Of a stretch of 64,000 nucleotides of DNA, positions 28,684-36,165 are shown piece by piece (position 1 is the first letter of the stretch; each line of letters begins with the position of its first letter). Source of the DNA: JBBATK01 sp040398805 (GTDB taxonomy: Bacteria > Bacteroidota > Ignavibacteria > Kapaibacteriales > NICIL-2). The notes under the pieces are model-generated. The model worked only from the letters and a program-made list of their open reading frames with translations, did no database searches and was not told where the DNA came from. Location: positions 62,001 through 126,000 of the forward strand of contig JBBATK010000002.1 in assembly GCA_040398805.1 (NCBI GenBank). Direction: 5' to 3'. The position numbers were made by a program, and so were the translations under genes.

Positions 28684-28756
28684 CACGCCCGGAGGGACTC
28701 GAACCCCCAATCCTTGGAACCGGAATCCAATGCTCTATCCATTAAGCCACGGGCGC
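28684..28756 (-). tRNA. tRNA-Arg (anticodon CCG)
   Basis: A 73-base cloverleaf reads on the minus strand. The acceptor stem is GCGCCCG with CGGGCGT, the D-arm is GGCTTAATGGATAGAGC, the anticodon stem-loop is TTGGA-TTCCGGT-TCCAA with anticodon CCG (codon CGG), and the T-arm is TTGGGGGTTCGAGTCCC-like with the conserved TTCGA. CCA is not encoded. It lies alone between the fused E1 gene and the TPR membrane protein. Confidence 0.96.
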
Positions 28757-28840
28757 ATGAGCCTCTGCTTCCCGAAGGGAACACACCAGGCCTAATCAAC
28801 AAGCGTGCAAATATAGGTGAGAAAGTGTTACGAAACGCAG

Positions 28841-28875
28841 AAAAAAAACGGACGTCGGAATTGCTCCAACATCCG
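28841..28875 (-). terminator. Intrinsic terminator after the fused E1 gene
   Basis: On the minus strand an 11-bp stem (28875-28865 with 28859-28849, two G-U pairs) and a 5-base loop are followed by eight T (28848-28841). It lies between the E1 stop and the tRNA gene. Confidence 0.88.
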
Positions 28876-28876
28876 C

Positions 28877-28923
28877 TTTGTCAAGCACTTGCAAAGTGTC
28901 AGAAATGCTACACAGTGTGTAGC
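28877..28923. repeat. Two inverted repeats beyond the E1 stop
   Basis: One is TTTG-T-CAAG facing CTTG-CAAA at 28877-28895. The other is a perfect GCTACAC (28907-28913) and GTGTAGC (28917-28923) with a 3-base loop. Neither has a T-run. They precede the true terminator and may stabilise the transcript end. Confidence 0.6.
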
Positions 28924-28940
28924 AGACACCTCATTTCCAC

Positions 28941-31016
28941 CTAGAAATTTAGCACGTTTTTAGCAGCCTCCACCACGTCCTGGGCATTGAGAAGGATAGC
29001 TTTTTCGAGGTTTTTCGCGAAACCTACGGGCACGTCCTTGGACGCAACACGCGCCACCGGGGCATCCAACCAGCGGAAGCACTCACTTGTGACGACAGAG
29101 GCGATTTCTCCGCCCATTCCGCCAGTCAGATAGTGTTCATGCGCCACGACGACGCGGGAGGTCTTCTTAGCAGATGCACAAACAGTCTCCCGATCCCACG
29201 GACGCAGCGATCTCAGGTCAATGACTTCCGCTGAATAGCCCAAATCACTCAATTTCGACGCTGCATCAAGGCAAATATGCGTTGCATTGCCATAGGTGAC
29301 AATCGTGACATCTGTTCCGCTTCGGCGGACTTTCGCCCTCCCGAAGGGTATGATGAAGTCATCTCCGGGCACCGAAGCCGAGGTCTGCCGGAAATTGTAC
29401 AGGAATTTCGGCTCCAGGTACATCGTCACGCCCTCCGAGCGCATCGCATTACGCATCAAACCGATAGCATCGTCCGCAAATGAGGGACAAACCACGCGAA
29501 TTCCCGGCAAATGCGAGAATATCGCATCCAAGTTCTGAGAGTGATACAAGCCACCCTGGATATAGCCTCCGCTGGCAAGCCGGATGACGACATTCGGGGA
29601 AAACTGACCTTTGGTACGCCAGTAGTCATGGGAGCACTCGATCAACTGCTCCATGGCCGGCCAGAAGTAATCAGCGAATTCCGCTCCTTCGACCACCACG
29701 CGGATGTCTTTTCTGTATCGGCACATACCATTGGCGGTACCGACAATGAAATCCTCCGCAATCGGGGCATTGAACACACGATCGTTACCGAACTCATCCA
29801 GCATTCCCTTGGGCACATTGAAAATGCCTTGCTTGTTGACCGAAGCGACGTCCTGACCCCACAAGAAAGTGGCCGGATTCCGCCGGAACTCCTCTTTCAG
29901 CGAATGATTCACCGCTTCGCGAAAGGTCAATTGAGGTGCGGATGGATCGTTGACATAGGTGTATTCACTCGCATCATCCGGTGAAACCACTGAGGGCGGC
30001 AGCATGAACTCGGTGTACGACTCCGGTTCAGGATCCGGTGATGCCTCGGCAATATCGGCCGCTTCGTACATCAAACGTAGATTCTCCTGCTCGAGCGCCA
30101 CGATTTCCTCTTCCGACAAGAAGCCTGCCTCCAACAACAACGACCGGAACCGGGGTAGAGGATCCCGCTCCTTGACTGCTGCGATTTCTTCCTTCGGACG
30201 GTACAATTCCTGATTGTCGGAATTTGAGTGAGATCCGATACGGTCGCAATCGGCATGCACCATAGCCGGACCTGCACCCGACAACACATGATCGGCCGCT
30301 TTCCGTAACGCGCGATACGAATCGAAGGGATCACGTCCGTCGCAGTTCACAATGAGAAGATTCCGGAATCCAATGAAGTTGTCCGAGACACGCTCGTTTG
30401 CCGTTTGCTCACGAACCGGAACGGAAATACCGAACTTGTTGTTCTGAATGACAAAGATCACCGGCAGCTTCTCCGTGCACGCACCGTTCACAGCCTCGTA
30501 GAAGTATCCTTCGGAGCACGCCGACTCACCACCGGAATAGAGCGATATCTCATCGCCCTTGAACTTCTTGATGCCGCGAGCGGTACCGACAGCATGAAGA
30601 CTGTGGTTACCGGTACAAGAACTGCCGTTTTGGATATTCACCGACGGTTTGGCGAAGTGATTGCTCATGTGACGTCCGCCGCCGGCCACATCGGCGTCCT
30701 TGCTCAGTCCGTTGTAAATGATCTCCAACGGAGACAATCCGGCAGACAGCGAGGTAAGCAGGTCACGATAGTACGGAAACAAGAAATCCTTGCCTGATCG
30801 GAAAATCTGACCCAAAGCGATCTGGATTCCATCGTGCCCTGCGCAGGGTGCGTGATACGACCAGCCCTTCGCCATCTTCAGGTACGAAGCGGCCTTCTCG
30901 TCAAGCCTTCTGCCCAGATGATTTATCCTGTACCATTCAACAATCGTCTCTTTATCGAATCCGCTGTAGTCGAACGCCGAGTGCTTGCCCGACGCCGCTG
31001 ATGTGCTCTTTGCCAT
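28941..31016 (-). CDS. Fused 2-oxoacid dehydrogenase E1 alpha-beta, branched-chain type
   Basis: A 691-residue single chain. Residues 15-335 are an E1 alpha and about 360-691 an E1 beta, joined by a short acidic linker (EASPDPEPESYTEF). E1 decarboxylates a 2-oxoacid with thiamine diphosphate and passes the acyl group to the E2 lipoyl domain. Alpha landmarks are HLGRRLDEKA, PYYRDLLTSL, GGGRHMSNHF and SEGYFYEAVNGA...VIQNNKFGISVP. The usual thiamine GDG reads GES here. Beta landmarks are FLWGQDVASVNKQGIFNV, FNAPIAEDFIVGTANGM, EGAEFADYFWPAMEQL, HSQNLDAIFSHLPGI, YGNATHICL, DLRSLRPWD and VVAHEHYLTGGMGGEI. Fused E1 chains of this size are common in Bacteroidota. It follows ilvE by 81 bases, which favours branched-chain 2-oxoacids as substrates (inference). 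Confidence 0.93.
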   Translation of the reverse strand: MAKSTSAASGKHSAFDYSGFDKETIVEWYRINHLGRRLDEKAASYLKMAKGWSYHAPCAGHDGIQIALGQIFRSGKDFLFPYYRDLLTSLSAGLSPLEIIYNGLSKDADVAGGGRHMSNHFAKPSVNIQNGSSCTGNHSLHAVGTARGIKKFKGDEISLYSGGESACSEGYFYEAVNGACTEKLPVIFVIQNNKFGISVPVREQTANERVSDNFIGFRNLLIVNCDGRDPFDSYRALRKAADHVLSGAGPAMVHADCDRIGSHSNSDNQELYRPKEEIAAVKERDPLPRFRSLLLEAGFLSEEEIVALEQENLRLMYEAADIAEASPDPEPESYTEFMLPPSVVSPDDASEYTYVNDPSAPQLTFREAVNHSLKEEFRRNPATFLWGQDVASVNKQGIFNVPKGMLDEFGNDRVFNAPIAEDFIVGTANGMCRYRKDIRVVVEGAEFADYFWPAMEQLIECSHDYWRTKGQFSPNVVIRLASGGYIQGGLYHSQNLDAIFSHLPGIRVVCPSFADDAIGLMRNAMRSEGVTMYLEPKFLYNFRQTSASVPGDDFIIPFGRAKVRRSGTDVTIVTYGNATHICLDAASKLSDLGYSAEVIDLRSLRPWDRETVCASAKKTSRVVVAHEHYLTGGMGGEIASVVTSECFRWLDAPVARVASKDVPVGFAKNLEKAILLNAQDVVEAAKNVLNF

Positions 31017-31097
31017 AAATATTTGCTCGACTGATTTTTAGGTTTATCTTCTCCTTGGATACCACCATTCATCGCACGACTGAACAATATCACCTTT

Positions 31098-32015
31098 TCA
31101 GGCGAAAGTCAACCATGAATGGGGATCATTGCCATTTTCCACGACGTCGGCAAACGCCACCATGATACGCTTCGTCAACGGCCCCGTGAACCCGCTGCCG
31201 ATGACCACCCGGTCGACGGATCGTACAGGGGTTATCTCCACGGCGGTGCCCGTCATGAACATCTCATCACAGGTGTACAGCATGGCTCTCGGAATCGTCT
31301 GCTCCACCACAGACATGCCGGCGTCGCGGGCCATCTGCATGACCGATGCGCGCGTGATGCCGGGAAGGATGGACGAGCCAGCCGGCGGCGTATAGAGAGT
31401 ATTGTTCGAAACGATGAAGATGTTCTCGCCGCTGCCTTCGCTGATGTTGCCATACGAGTCCAGCGTAATCCCTTCTTCGTACCCGTGACGCACGGCTTCC
31501 ATGCGCACGAGCTGGGAGTTCATGTAGTTCGCCGATGCCTTGGAAACGGATGGCAGCGTGTTCGGTGATATGCGGTTCCACGACGACACGCATACGTCAA
31601 CACCCTCATCCATCGACTCCTTGCCCAAGTACCGTCCCCACGGCCACGCGGCCACGACGACCTCTACCGGACAGCCGGCGGGATTCACCCCCATCTCACC
31701 AAGTCCGCGGTATGCAAGCGGACGGATATAACATCCTTCAAGCTTGTTCTTGCGGATGAGCTCAAGCGTCACCTCGCACAACTCCTCTACCGAATACGGC
31801 AGTTCCGCATGATAGATACGGAGCGACTTCTCCAAACGCAGCATGTGTTCATGCAAGCGGAACACCGCTACCCCTTTCTGGGTCTTATAAGCACGGATCC
31901 CCTCGAACCAACCCGAACCATAATGCAAGACATGCGAGAGCACGTGAATCTTTGCGTCGTTCCACGGCAAGAACGATCCGTTCATCCAAATAAATTCTGT
32001 ACGAGGTATGGGCAT
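31098..32015 (-). CDS. ilvE: Branched-chain amino acid aminotransferase
   Basis: A 305-residue class IV PLP aminotransferase that interconverts valine, leucine and isoleucine with their 2-oxoacids; it is cytoplasmic. Landmarks are FIWMNGSFLPWNDAKIHVLSH, LHYGSGWFEGIRAY, FRLHEHMLRLEKS, YIRPLAYRG, the PLP lysine in SVSKASANYMNSQL, ITLDSYGNISEGSGENIF and LPGITRASVMQMA, and the final FMTGTAVEITPVRSVD. Length and order match IlvE group I enzymes. The ATG is at 32015, 20 bases beyond the gatB stop, and the fused E1 follows. The ilvE-E1 pairing makes a coherent route from branched-chain amino acids to acyl-CoA precursors of branched fatty acids (inference). Confidence 0.96.
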   Translation of the reverse strand: MPIPRTEFIWMNGSFLPWNDAKIHVLSHVLHYGSGWFEGIRAYKTQKGVAVFRLHEHMLRLEKSLRIYHAELPYSVEELCEVTLELIRKNKLEGCYIRPLAYRGLGEMGVNPAGCPVEVVVAAWPWGRYLGKESMDEGVDVCVSSWNRISPNTLPSVSKASANYMNSQLVRMEAVRHGYEEGITLDSYGNISEGSGENIFIVSNNTLYTPPAGSSILPGITRASVMQMARDAGMSVVEQTIPRAMLYTCDEMFMTGTAVEITPVRSVDRVVIGSGFTGPLTKRIMVAFADVVENGNDPHSWLTFA

Positions 32016-32035
32016 AGGTGTTCCGTAATAAATAT

Positions 32036-33505
32036 TTATTCCGTGGTTTTCGACACTGCACGATCCAACGTGAGCGTAACGAGTGTATTGACTATTTGAG
32101 GATCGGCTTTGCCACCGGATTTTTTCAGAATCTGGCCGACAATGAAGCCGAATATGTTCTTCTTGCCGGCTGCATACTTTTCCATTGCGTCCGGGTTCTC
32201 TGCAAACACCGAATCGACAAGCGTGGCGATCGCCGATTCATCCGTCATCATGCCGAGCGACAACTCGTCAACAAGGACGGCAGGGTCCTTACCCGACTCC
32301 ATGACGTGTTCAAAAACCTCTTTGCCCGCCTTCGAGCTTATCACGCCCTGGGCGATGAGAGAAACAAGCTGCGCCAGCTGATGATGCGTGATTCCGACGT
32401 CGTCGATAGGACACTTCCGCTCCGACATCCTCCGCATCACCTCCGTCATGATCCAATTACTGACCAATTTCCATGAATTCTGGCCTTCGGGTTTCACAAG
32501 ACCGCAACAGGCTTCGAAGAAATCGGCGGTACGGCCATCTGCAACGAACAGTCCCGCATCGTAATCCGGAATGCCATACTGCTCTACCAGACGGTGTTTC
32601 TTGTGCAAGGGCAACTCCGGCAGACCGGCCGCTACCTTGCTCGCCCACTCATGGTCCACATAGAGCGTTCCCAGGTCGGGCTCAGGGAAATACCGATAAT
32701 CATGCGCGGCTTCCTTCGAGCGCATGGCCCGCGTTTGTTGCGCCCCGGCGTCCCACATGCGGGTTTCATAGACAATCGTTCCGCCGGCGAGCACTACTTG
32801 GGTTTGTCGCTGAATCTCGAATTCGATAGCTTTTTCCGCGTTTCTGAACGAATTGAGATTCTTGATCTCCGTGCGCGTACCGAGTGCGGACGTCCCTTTA
32901 GGGCGGATCGACACATTCGCGTCGCATCGCAACGACCCCTCTTCTAGATTCCCATCGCAGATTCCCAAGTACATGACAATCTGACGCAGGTTCGTGAGAT
33001 ACAGGAACGCCTCACGCGGACTTCGCAAGTCCGGCTCGCTGACAATCTCGATAAGCGGCACACCGGAACGGTTGAGGTCCACAAGTGTGTCTATATCCAT
33101 ATCGTGAATGGACTTGCCGGCATCCTCTTCAATGTGGATCCGCGTGATACCGACGCGCTTCATCTGGCCAGGGCCCAGTTCGACATCCAGGAATCCGCTG
33201 TAACAGATGGGATCATCGAATTGGCTGATCTGATAGCCTTTCGGAAGGTCGGGGTAGAAGTAGTTCTTCCGCGCGAAACCGGACTCCGGTCGAATCGAAC
33301 AGTTGGTAGCTATGCCCATTCTCAACGCGTAGTCCACCACTTCCCTATTCAGTACCGGCAGGGCTCCCGGATGGCCCAGGCATACAGGACAGGTGTTAGC
33401 GTTCGGTTCCGCGCCGTACGAAGTTGGACAGGCACAGAACGCCTTGGTCGCGGTTTGCAACTGAACATGCACTTCTAACCCTATGACTGCTTCGAACTCG
33501 GTCAT
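32036..33505 (-). CDS. gatB: Asp-tRNA(Asn)/Glu-tRNA(Gln) amidotransferase subunit B
   Basis: A 489-residue GatB, the kinase and tRNA-binding subunit of GatCAB, which converts Glu-tRNA(Gln) or Asp-tRNA(Asn) to the amidated form. Landmarks are FEAVIGLEVHVQL, CPVCLGHPGALPVLN (zinc cysteines with CACP), FARKNYFYPDLPKGYQISQ, HIEEDAGKSIHD, DLNRSGVPLIEIVSEPD, GSLRCDANVSI, EIKNLNSFRNAEKAIEFE and YRYFPEPDL. The C-terminal YqeY/tail domain ends LKKSGGKADPQIVNTL. The ATG at 33505 follows CAGGGA; a GTG at 33526 is an alternative seven codons upstream. It heads a probable gatB-ilvE-E1 transcript. gatA and gatC are not in this window. Confidence 0.97.
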   Translation of the reverse strand: MTEFEAVIGLEVHVQLQTATKAFCACPTSYGAEPNANTCPVCLGHPGALPVLNREVVDYALRMGIATNCSIRPESGFARKNYFYPDLPKGYQISQFDDPICYSGFLDVELGPGQMKRVGITRIHIEEDAGKSIHDMDIDTLVDLNRSGVPLIEIVSEPDLRSPREAFLYLTNLRQIVMYLGICDGNLEEGSLRCDANVSIRPKGTSALGTRTEIKNLNSFRNAEKAIEFEIQRQTQVVLAGGTIVYETRMWDAGAQQTRAMRSKEAAHDYRYFPEPDLGTLYVDHEWASKVAAGLPELPLHKKHRLVEQYGIPDYDAGLFVADGRTADFFEACCGLVKPEGQNSWKLVSNWIMTEVMRRMSERKCPIDDVGITHHQLAQLVSLIAQGVISSKAGKEVFEHVMESGKDPAVLVDELSLGMMTDESAIATLVDSVFAENPDAMEKYAAGKKNIFGFIVGQILKKSGGKADPQIVNTLVTLTLDRAVSKTTE

Positions 33506-33665
33506 GGTTCCCTGAAAAAGAGACACTGGAGCAGGCTATCCCTGAACCTGCAAAAGTACGAAAAAGTGTGAAGGCGGGGAGGCTGTCGAAAGGCTGTGAT
33601 ATGCGAATAAAATGCCACCTGCACGGCGTATTGCCTATGGGAACTCCGGCGAACGTCGCATCATC

Positions 33666-34136
33666 CTAGTCGTCACCTCGGCGCAAGGCGCGCTGAATGT
33701 CCTTCTCTTTCATGTCTGCGCGCTTGTCATAGTGCTTCTTGCCTTTGACGATGGCCATTTCCAGCTTTACGTAGGGACCGGAGAAGTACATGGACAGCGC
33801 AACGATGGTCAATCCCTGCTCCTGAATCGCCTGCCGATACCGACGGGCTTCCCGGCCCTTGACCAGCAGTCGGCGCGGTCGCAGGGGATTGTGATTCTCC
33901 CTGTTGCCGTGCTCATACGGCGAGATGTGGAGATTCATGAGAACGAACTCATCACTGTCCTTACGGGGAAAGGTGGCATAGCAATCCTTGAGGTTGGCCT
34001 TTCCGGCACGGAGCGACTTCACCTCGGTGCCGGTCAGGACGATTCCGGCCTCGAACGTTTGCAACACGGTGTAATCGTGCGTCGCTTTCTTGTTCGTGGC
34101 TATCGGACGCTGTATTCTATCCGGCGATGGCTTCAT
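33666..34136 (-). CDS. smpB: SsrA-binding protein SmpB
   Basis: A 156-residue RNA-binding protein that carries tmRNA into stalled ribosomes for trans-translation. The OB-fold landmarks are present: ATNKKATHDY, FEAGIVLTGTEVKSLRAG, LKDCYA, FVLMNLHISPYEHGNR, HNPLRPRRLLVKGREARR, GLTIVALSMYFSGPYVKLE and MAIVKGKKHYDKRADMKEKD, followed by the basic tail that mimics an mRNA path segment. The frame extends upstream to 34259, but the ATG at 34136 (MKPSPDRIQRPIATNKKATH) gives the usual length. It is divergent from prfB, with 139 bases between the starts. No tmRNA gene was seen in the window. Confidence 0.96.
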   Translation of the reverse strand: MKPSPDRIQRPIATNKKATHDYTVLQTFEAGIVLTGTEVKSLRAGKANLKDCYATFPRKDSDEFVLMNLHISPYEHGNRENHNPLRPRRLLVKGREARRYRQAIQEQGLTIVALSMYFSGPYVKLEMAIVKGKKHYDKRADMKEKDIQRALRRGDD

Positions 34137-34275
34137 TTTTTGCTTGTTGTTATCGTGCAAGTTACGGCAATTCGGACGCGGGTTTGGAGCGGCTTCTCGT
34201 TCCATGGATTGCAGCACCGTCCGCACAAGCCACGCCTGCATCGTATTTTCGCCTTCCATTCATTCGAGACGCATC

Positions 34276-35374
34276 ATGTTTGACGTTCAGAAAAACAGAC
34301 TTCGTGTATTCACCGATCGTGTCGATCAACTGCGGAGGTTTCTTTGACATCGATGCGAAACAACGTGAAGTAGACGAACGCGAACACGACAGTCAGATGC
34401 CGGGATTCTGGGACGACAATCAGGCTGCCCAGAAAATCATGCAGGAAATCGCCGAACGCAAGGAGTGGATTTCCGTGTGGACGTCCCTTCTGTCCCGATG
34501 CGGAGACGTAGCCGCCCTCATTGAACTCAGCGAGGAGTCCGGTGATTCCTCCATGGAAACGGAAATCGACAACGAGCTGACGTCCCTGGCGTCGGCACTG
34601 GAAGACGCCGAAATCCGCAAACTCCTCTCGGGCGAAAACGACAGTCGCGACGCACTGCTCACCATCAATGCTGGTGCAGGCGGCACGGAGGCGCAAGATT
34701 GGGCTGAGATGCTCCTTCGTATGTACACCCGATGGGCCGAGCGGCACGGCTATTCCGTCACCCTTGCCGACGAACAGGAAGGCGATACCGCGGGCATCAA
34801 ATCAGCGACGCTCGAAATCAAAGGTCGTAATGCCTATGGTTATCTGAAGGCCGAGAGCGGTGTGCATCGACTGGTGCGCATCTCGCCGTTCGACTCCAAT
34901 GCCAGACGTCATACGTCGTTCGCTTCGGTATACGTGTATCCCGAGATCGACGATGACATCCACATCGAAGTGAATCCCGCGGATATCGAAATGGACACCT
35001 TCCGTTCAGGAGGTAAGGGGGGTCAGAATGTCAACAAAGTGGAGACGGCAGTCCGACTCCGCCATATCCCCAGCGGCATCGTCGTATCATGCCAGCAGCA
35101 ACGCTCGCAGCACCAGAACCGCGAAACGGCAATGAAGATGCTGAAGTCGCAACTGTATAAGAAACAACTCGAGGAGCGCGAAGCGGCCCAGGCCTTGGTG
35201 GAGGGAGCGAAGAAGAAGATCGAGTGGGGAAGTCAGATACGCTCGTACGTCTTCCAACCGTATACGATGGTCAACGACCACCGCACGGAAACCAAGGTGA
35301 ACGATGTCCATGGAGTGATGGACGGCGATCTGGATATCTTCATCAAAACCTACCTGCTATCGGCAGAGGCATGA
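34276..35374 (+). CDS. prfB: Peptide chain release factor 2, expressed by programmed +1 frameshift
   Basis: RF2 recognises UGA and UAA stop codons and triggers peptide release. The 23-codon first part (MFDVQKNRLRVFTDRVDQLR...) ends in CTT TGA C at 34342-34348. A +1 slip skips the T at 34345 and continues LDIDAKQREVDEREHDSQMP for 342 more residues, giving 365 in all. The stop-recognition tripeptide SPF (RISPFDSNARRHTSFASV) and the catalytic GGQ (FRSGGKGGQNVNKVETAVRL) are present, with the INAGAGGTEAQDWAEMLLRMY segment before them. Low RF2 favours the slip, so the gene regulates itself. The coding parts are 34276-34344 and 34346-35374. An unspliced open frame reading through from 34127 exists but starts without family sequence. 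It is divergent from smpB. Confidence 0.97.
34333..34348 (+). promoter_or_regulatory. prfB programmed frameshift site
   Basis: An internal Shine-Dalgarno-like CGGAGG (34333-34338) lies three bases before the slippery CTT and the in-frame TGA followed by C (34342-34348). This is the same arrangement as the classical RF2 site, where the SD pairs with 16S rRNA and the slow TGAC stop lets tRNA-Leu slip +1. Confidence 0.95.
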
Positions 35375-35407
35375 GTCTGAGAGACAGCGGTGTGCGTCTT
35401 CGCCCTC

Positions 35408-36100
35408 TCACTCTCCCACTTCGATGACGGCATTGGCCGGCACTTCGGCACCATTGATGATGACGAATGCGCCATTTCCTGTGTATCGGACGCCGGTCAC
35501 CTTGCCTTCGACAATCGGAGACGCTGCGATGTCGTTGCCTTTGGCATCCTTCGCCGTAACAACGAAGCTGTAGTTGCCCGATGCAAGGACGGTGCCGTCC
35601 GACGACTTGCCATCCCACTTGAATTTATTCGAGCCGGAACGCGTGGGCACGTTCGGCGATTCGAACGAGCGCACCACCCTGCCGGTGGAATCCTTCAGCT
35701 CGATGCGCACATTGGCTGCGTCTCGCGGAAGTTCGTACGCGAAGTTCACGGCGTCTTTACCGTTGAACGAAAGTGCGTTGGAATTCGCTTTCACGGTCTT
35801 CGCGATCATCGATGGCAATGACATCTGCGCCAGACTCTGCGCGAGCGTCGCGTTGCTCTGCGTCATCTTGTCGAGAGACGTATTGATGTTCTGAAGCTGC
35901 TCGAGCGATGAGAATTGAGCCAGCTGCGTCGCCATCTGTTTGTTGTCCATGGGCGACGTCGGGTCCTGATACTTCATCTGCATCGTCAGGAGTTTCAAGA
36001 ACTCGTTCTTACCCAGCTCCTTCGTGGCGGACTTCGTCGTGGGCTGCGCCGCGTATTGTTCGAAGAGCTGTTTGGTTGCCGCTGATACCGCTTCAGACAT
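35408..36100 (-). CDS. flgD: Flagellar hook assembly protein FlgD
   Basis: A 230-residue hook-capping protein that helps hook subunits assemble and then leaves the finished hook. The N-terminal export region ends in the family signature LGKNEFLKLLTMQMKYQDPTSPMDNKQMATQLAQFSSLEQ (residues 29-68; key residues F, L, L, Q, QDP, D, Q, AQFS). A central insert and FlgD Ig-like domain (residues 115-200) include VRIELKDSTGRVV and FKWDGKSSDGTVLASGNYSFV. The ATG at 36100 follows GGAG. It is the last gene of a minus-strand run with fliK, a MotE-like gene and fliJ, and converges on prfB. The Ig domain resembles the T9SS tails elsewhere in this window, but the N-terminal signature makes this a true FlgD. 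Confidence 0.95.
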   Translation of the reverse strand: MSEAVSAATKQLFEQYAAQPTTKSATKELGKNEFLKLLTMQMKYQDPTSPMDNKQMATQLAQFSSLEQLQNINTSLDKMTQSNATLAQSLAQMSLPSMIAKTVKANSNALSFNGKDAVNFAYELPRDAANVRIELKDSTGRVVRSFESPNVPTRSGSNKFKWDGKSSDGTVLASGNYSFVVTAKDAKGNDIAASPIVEGKVTGVRYTGNGAFVIINGAEVPANAVIEVGE

Positions 36101-36165
36101 ATGATCTCCGCAGATGCTATTGACAAATATTCACTACCCTGGATATACCTTCTTGTGCGTCCCGC

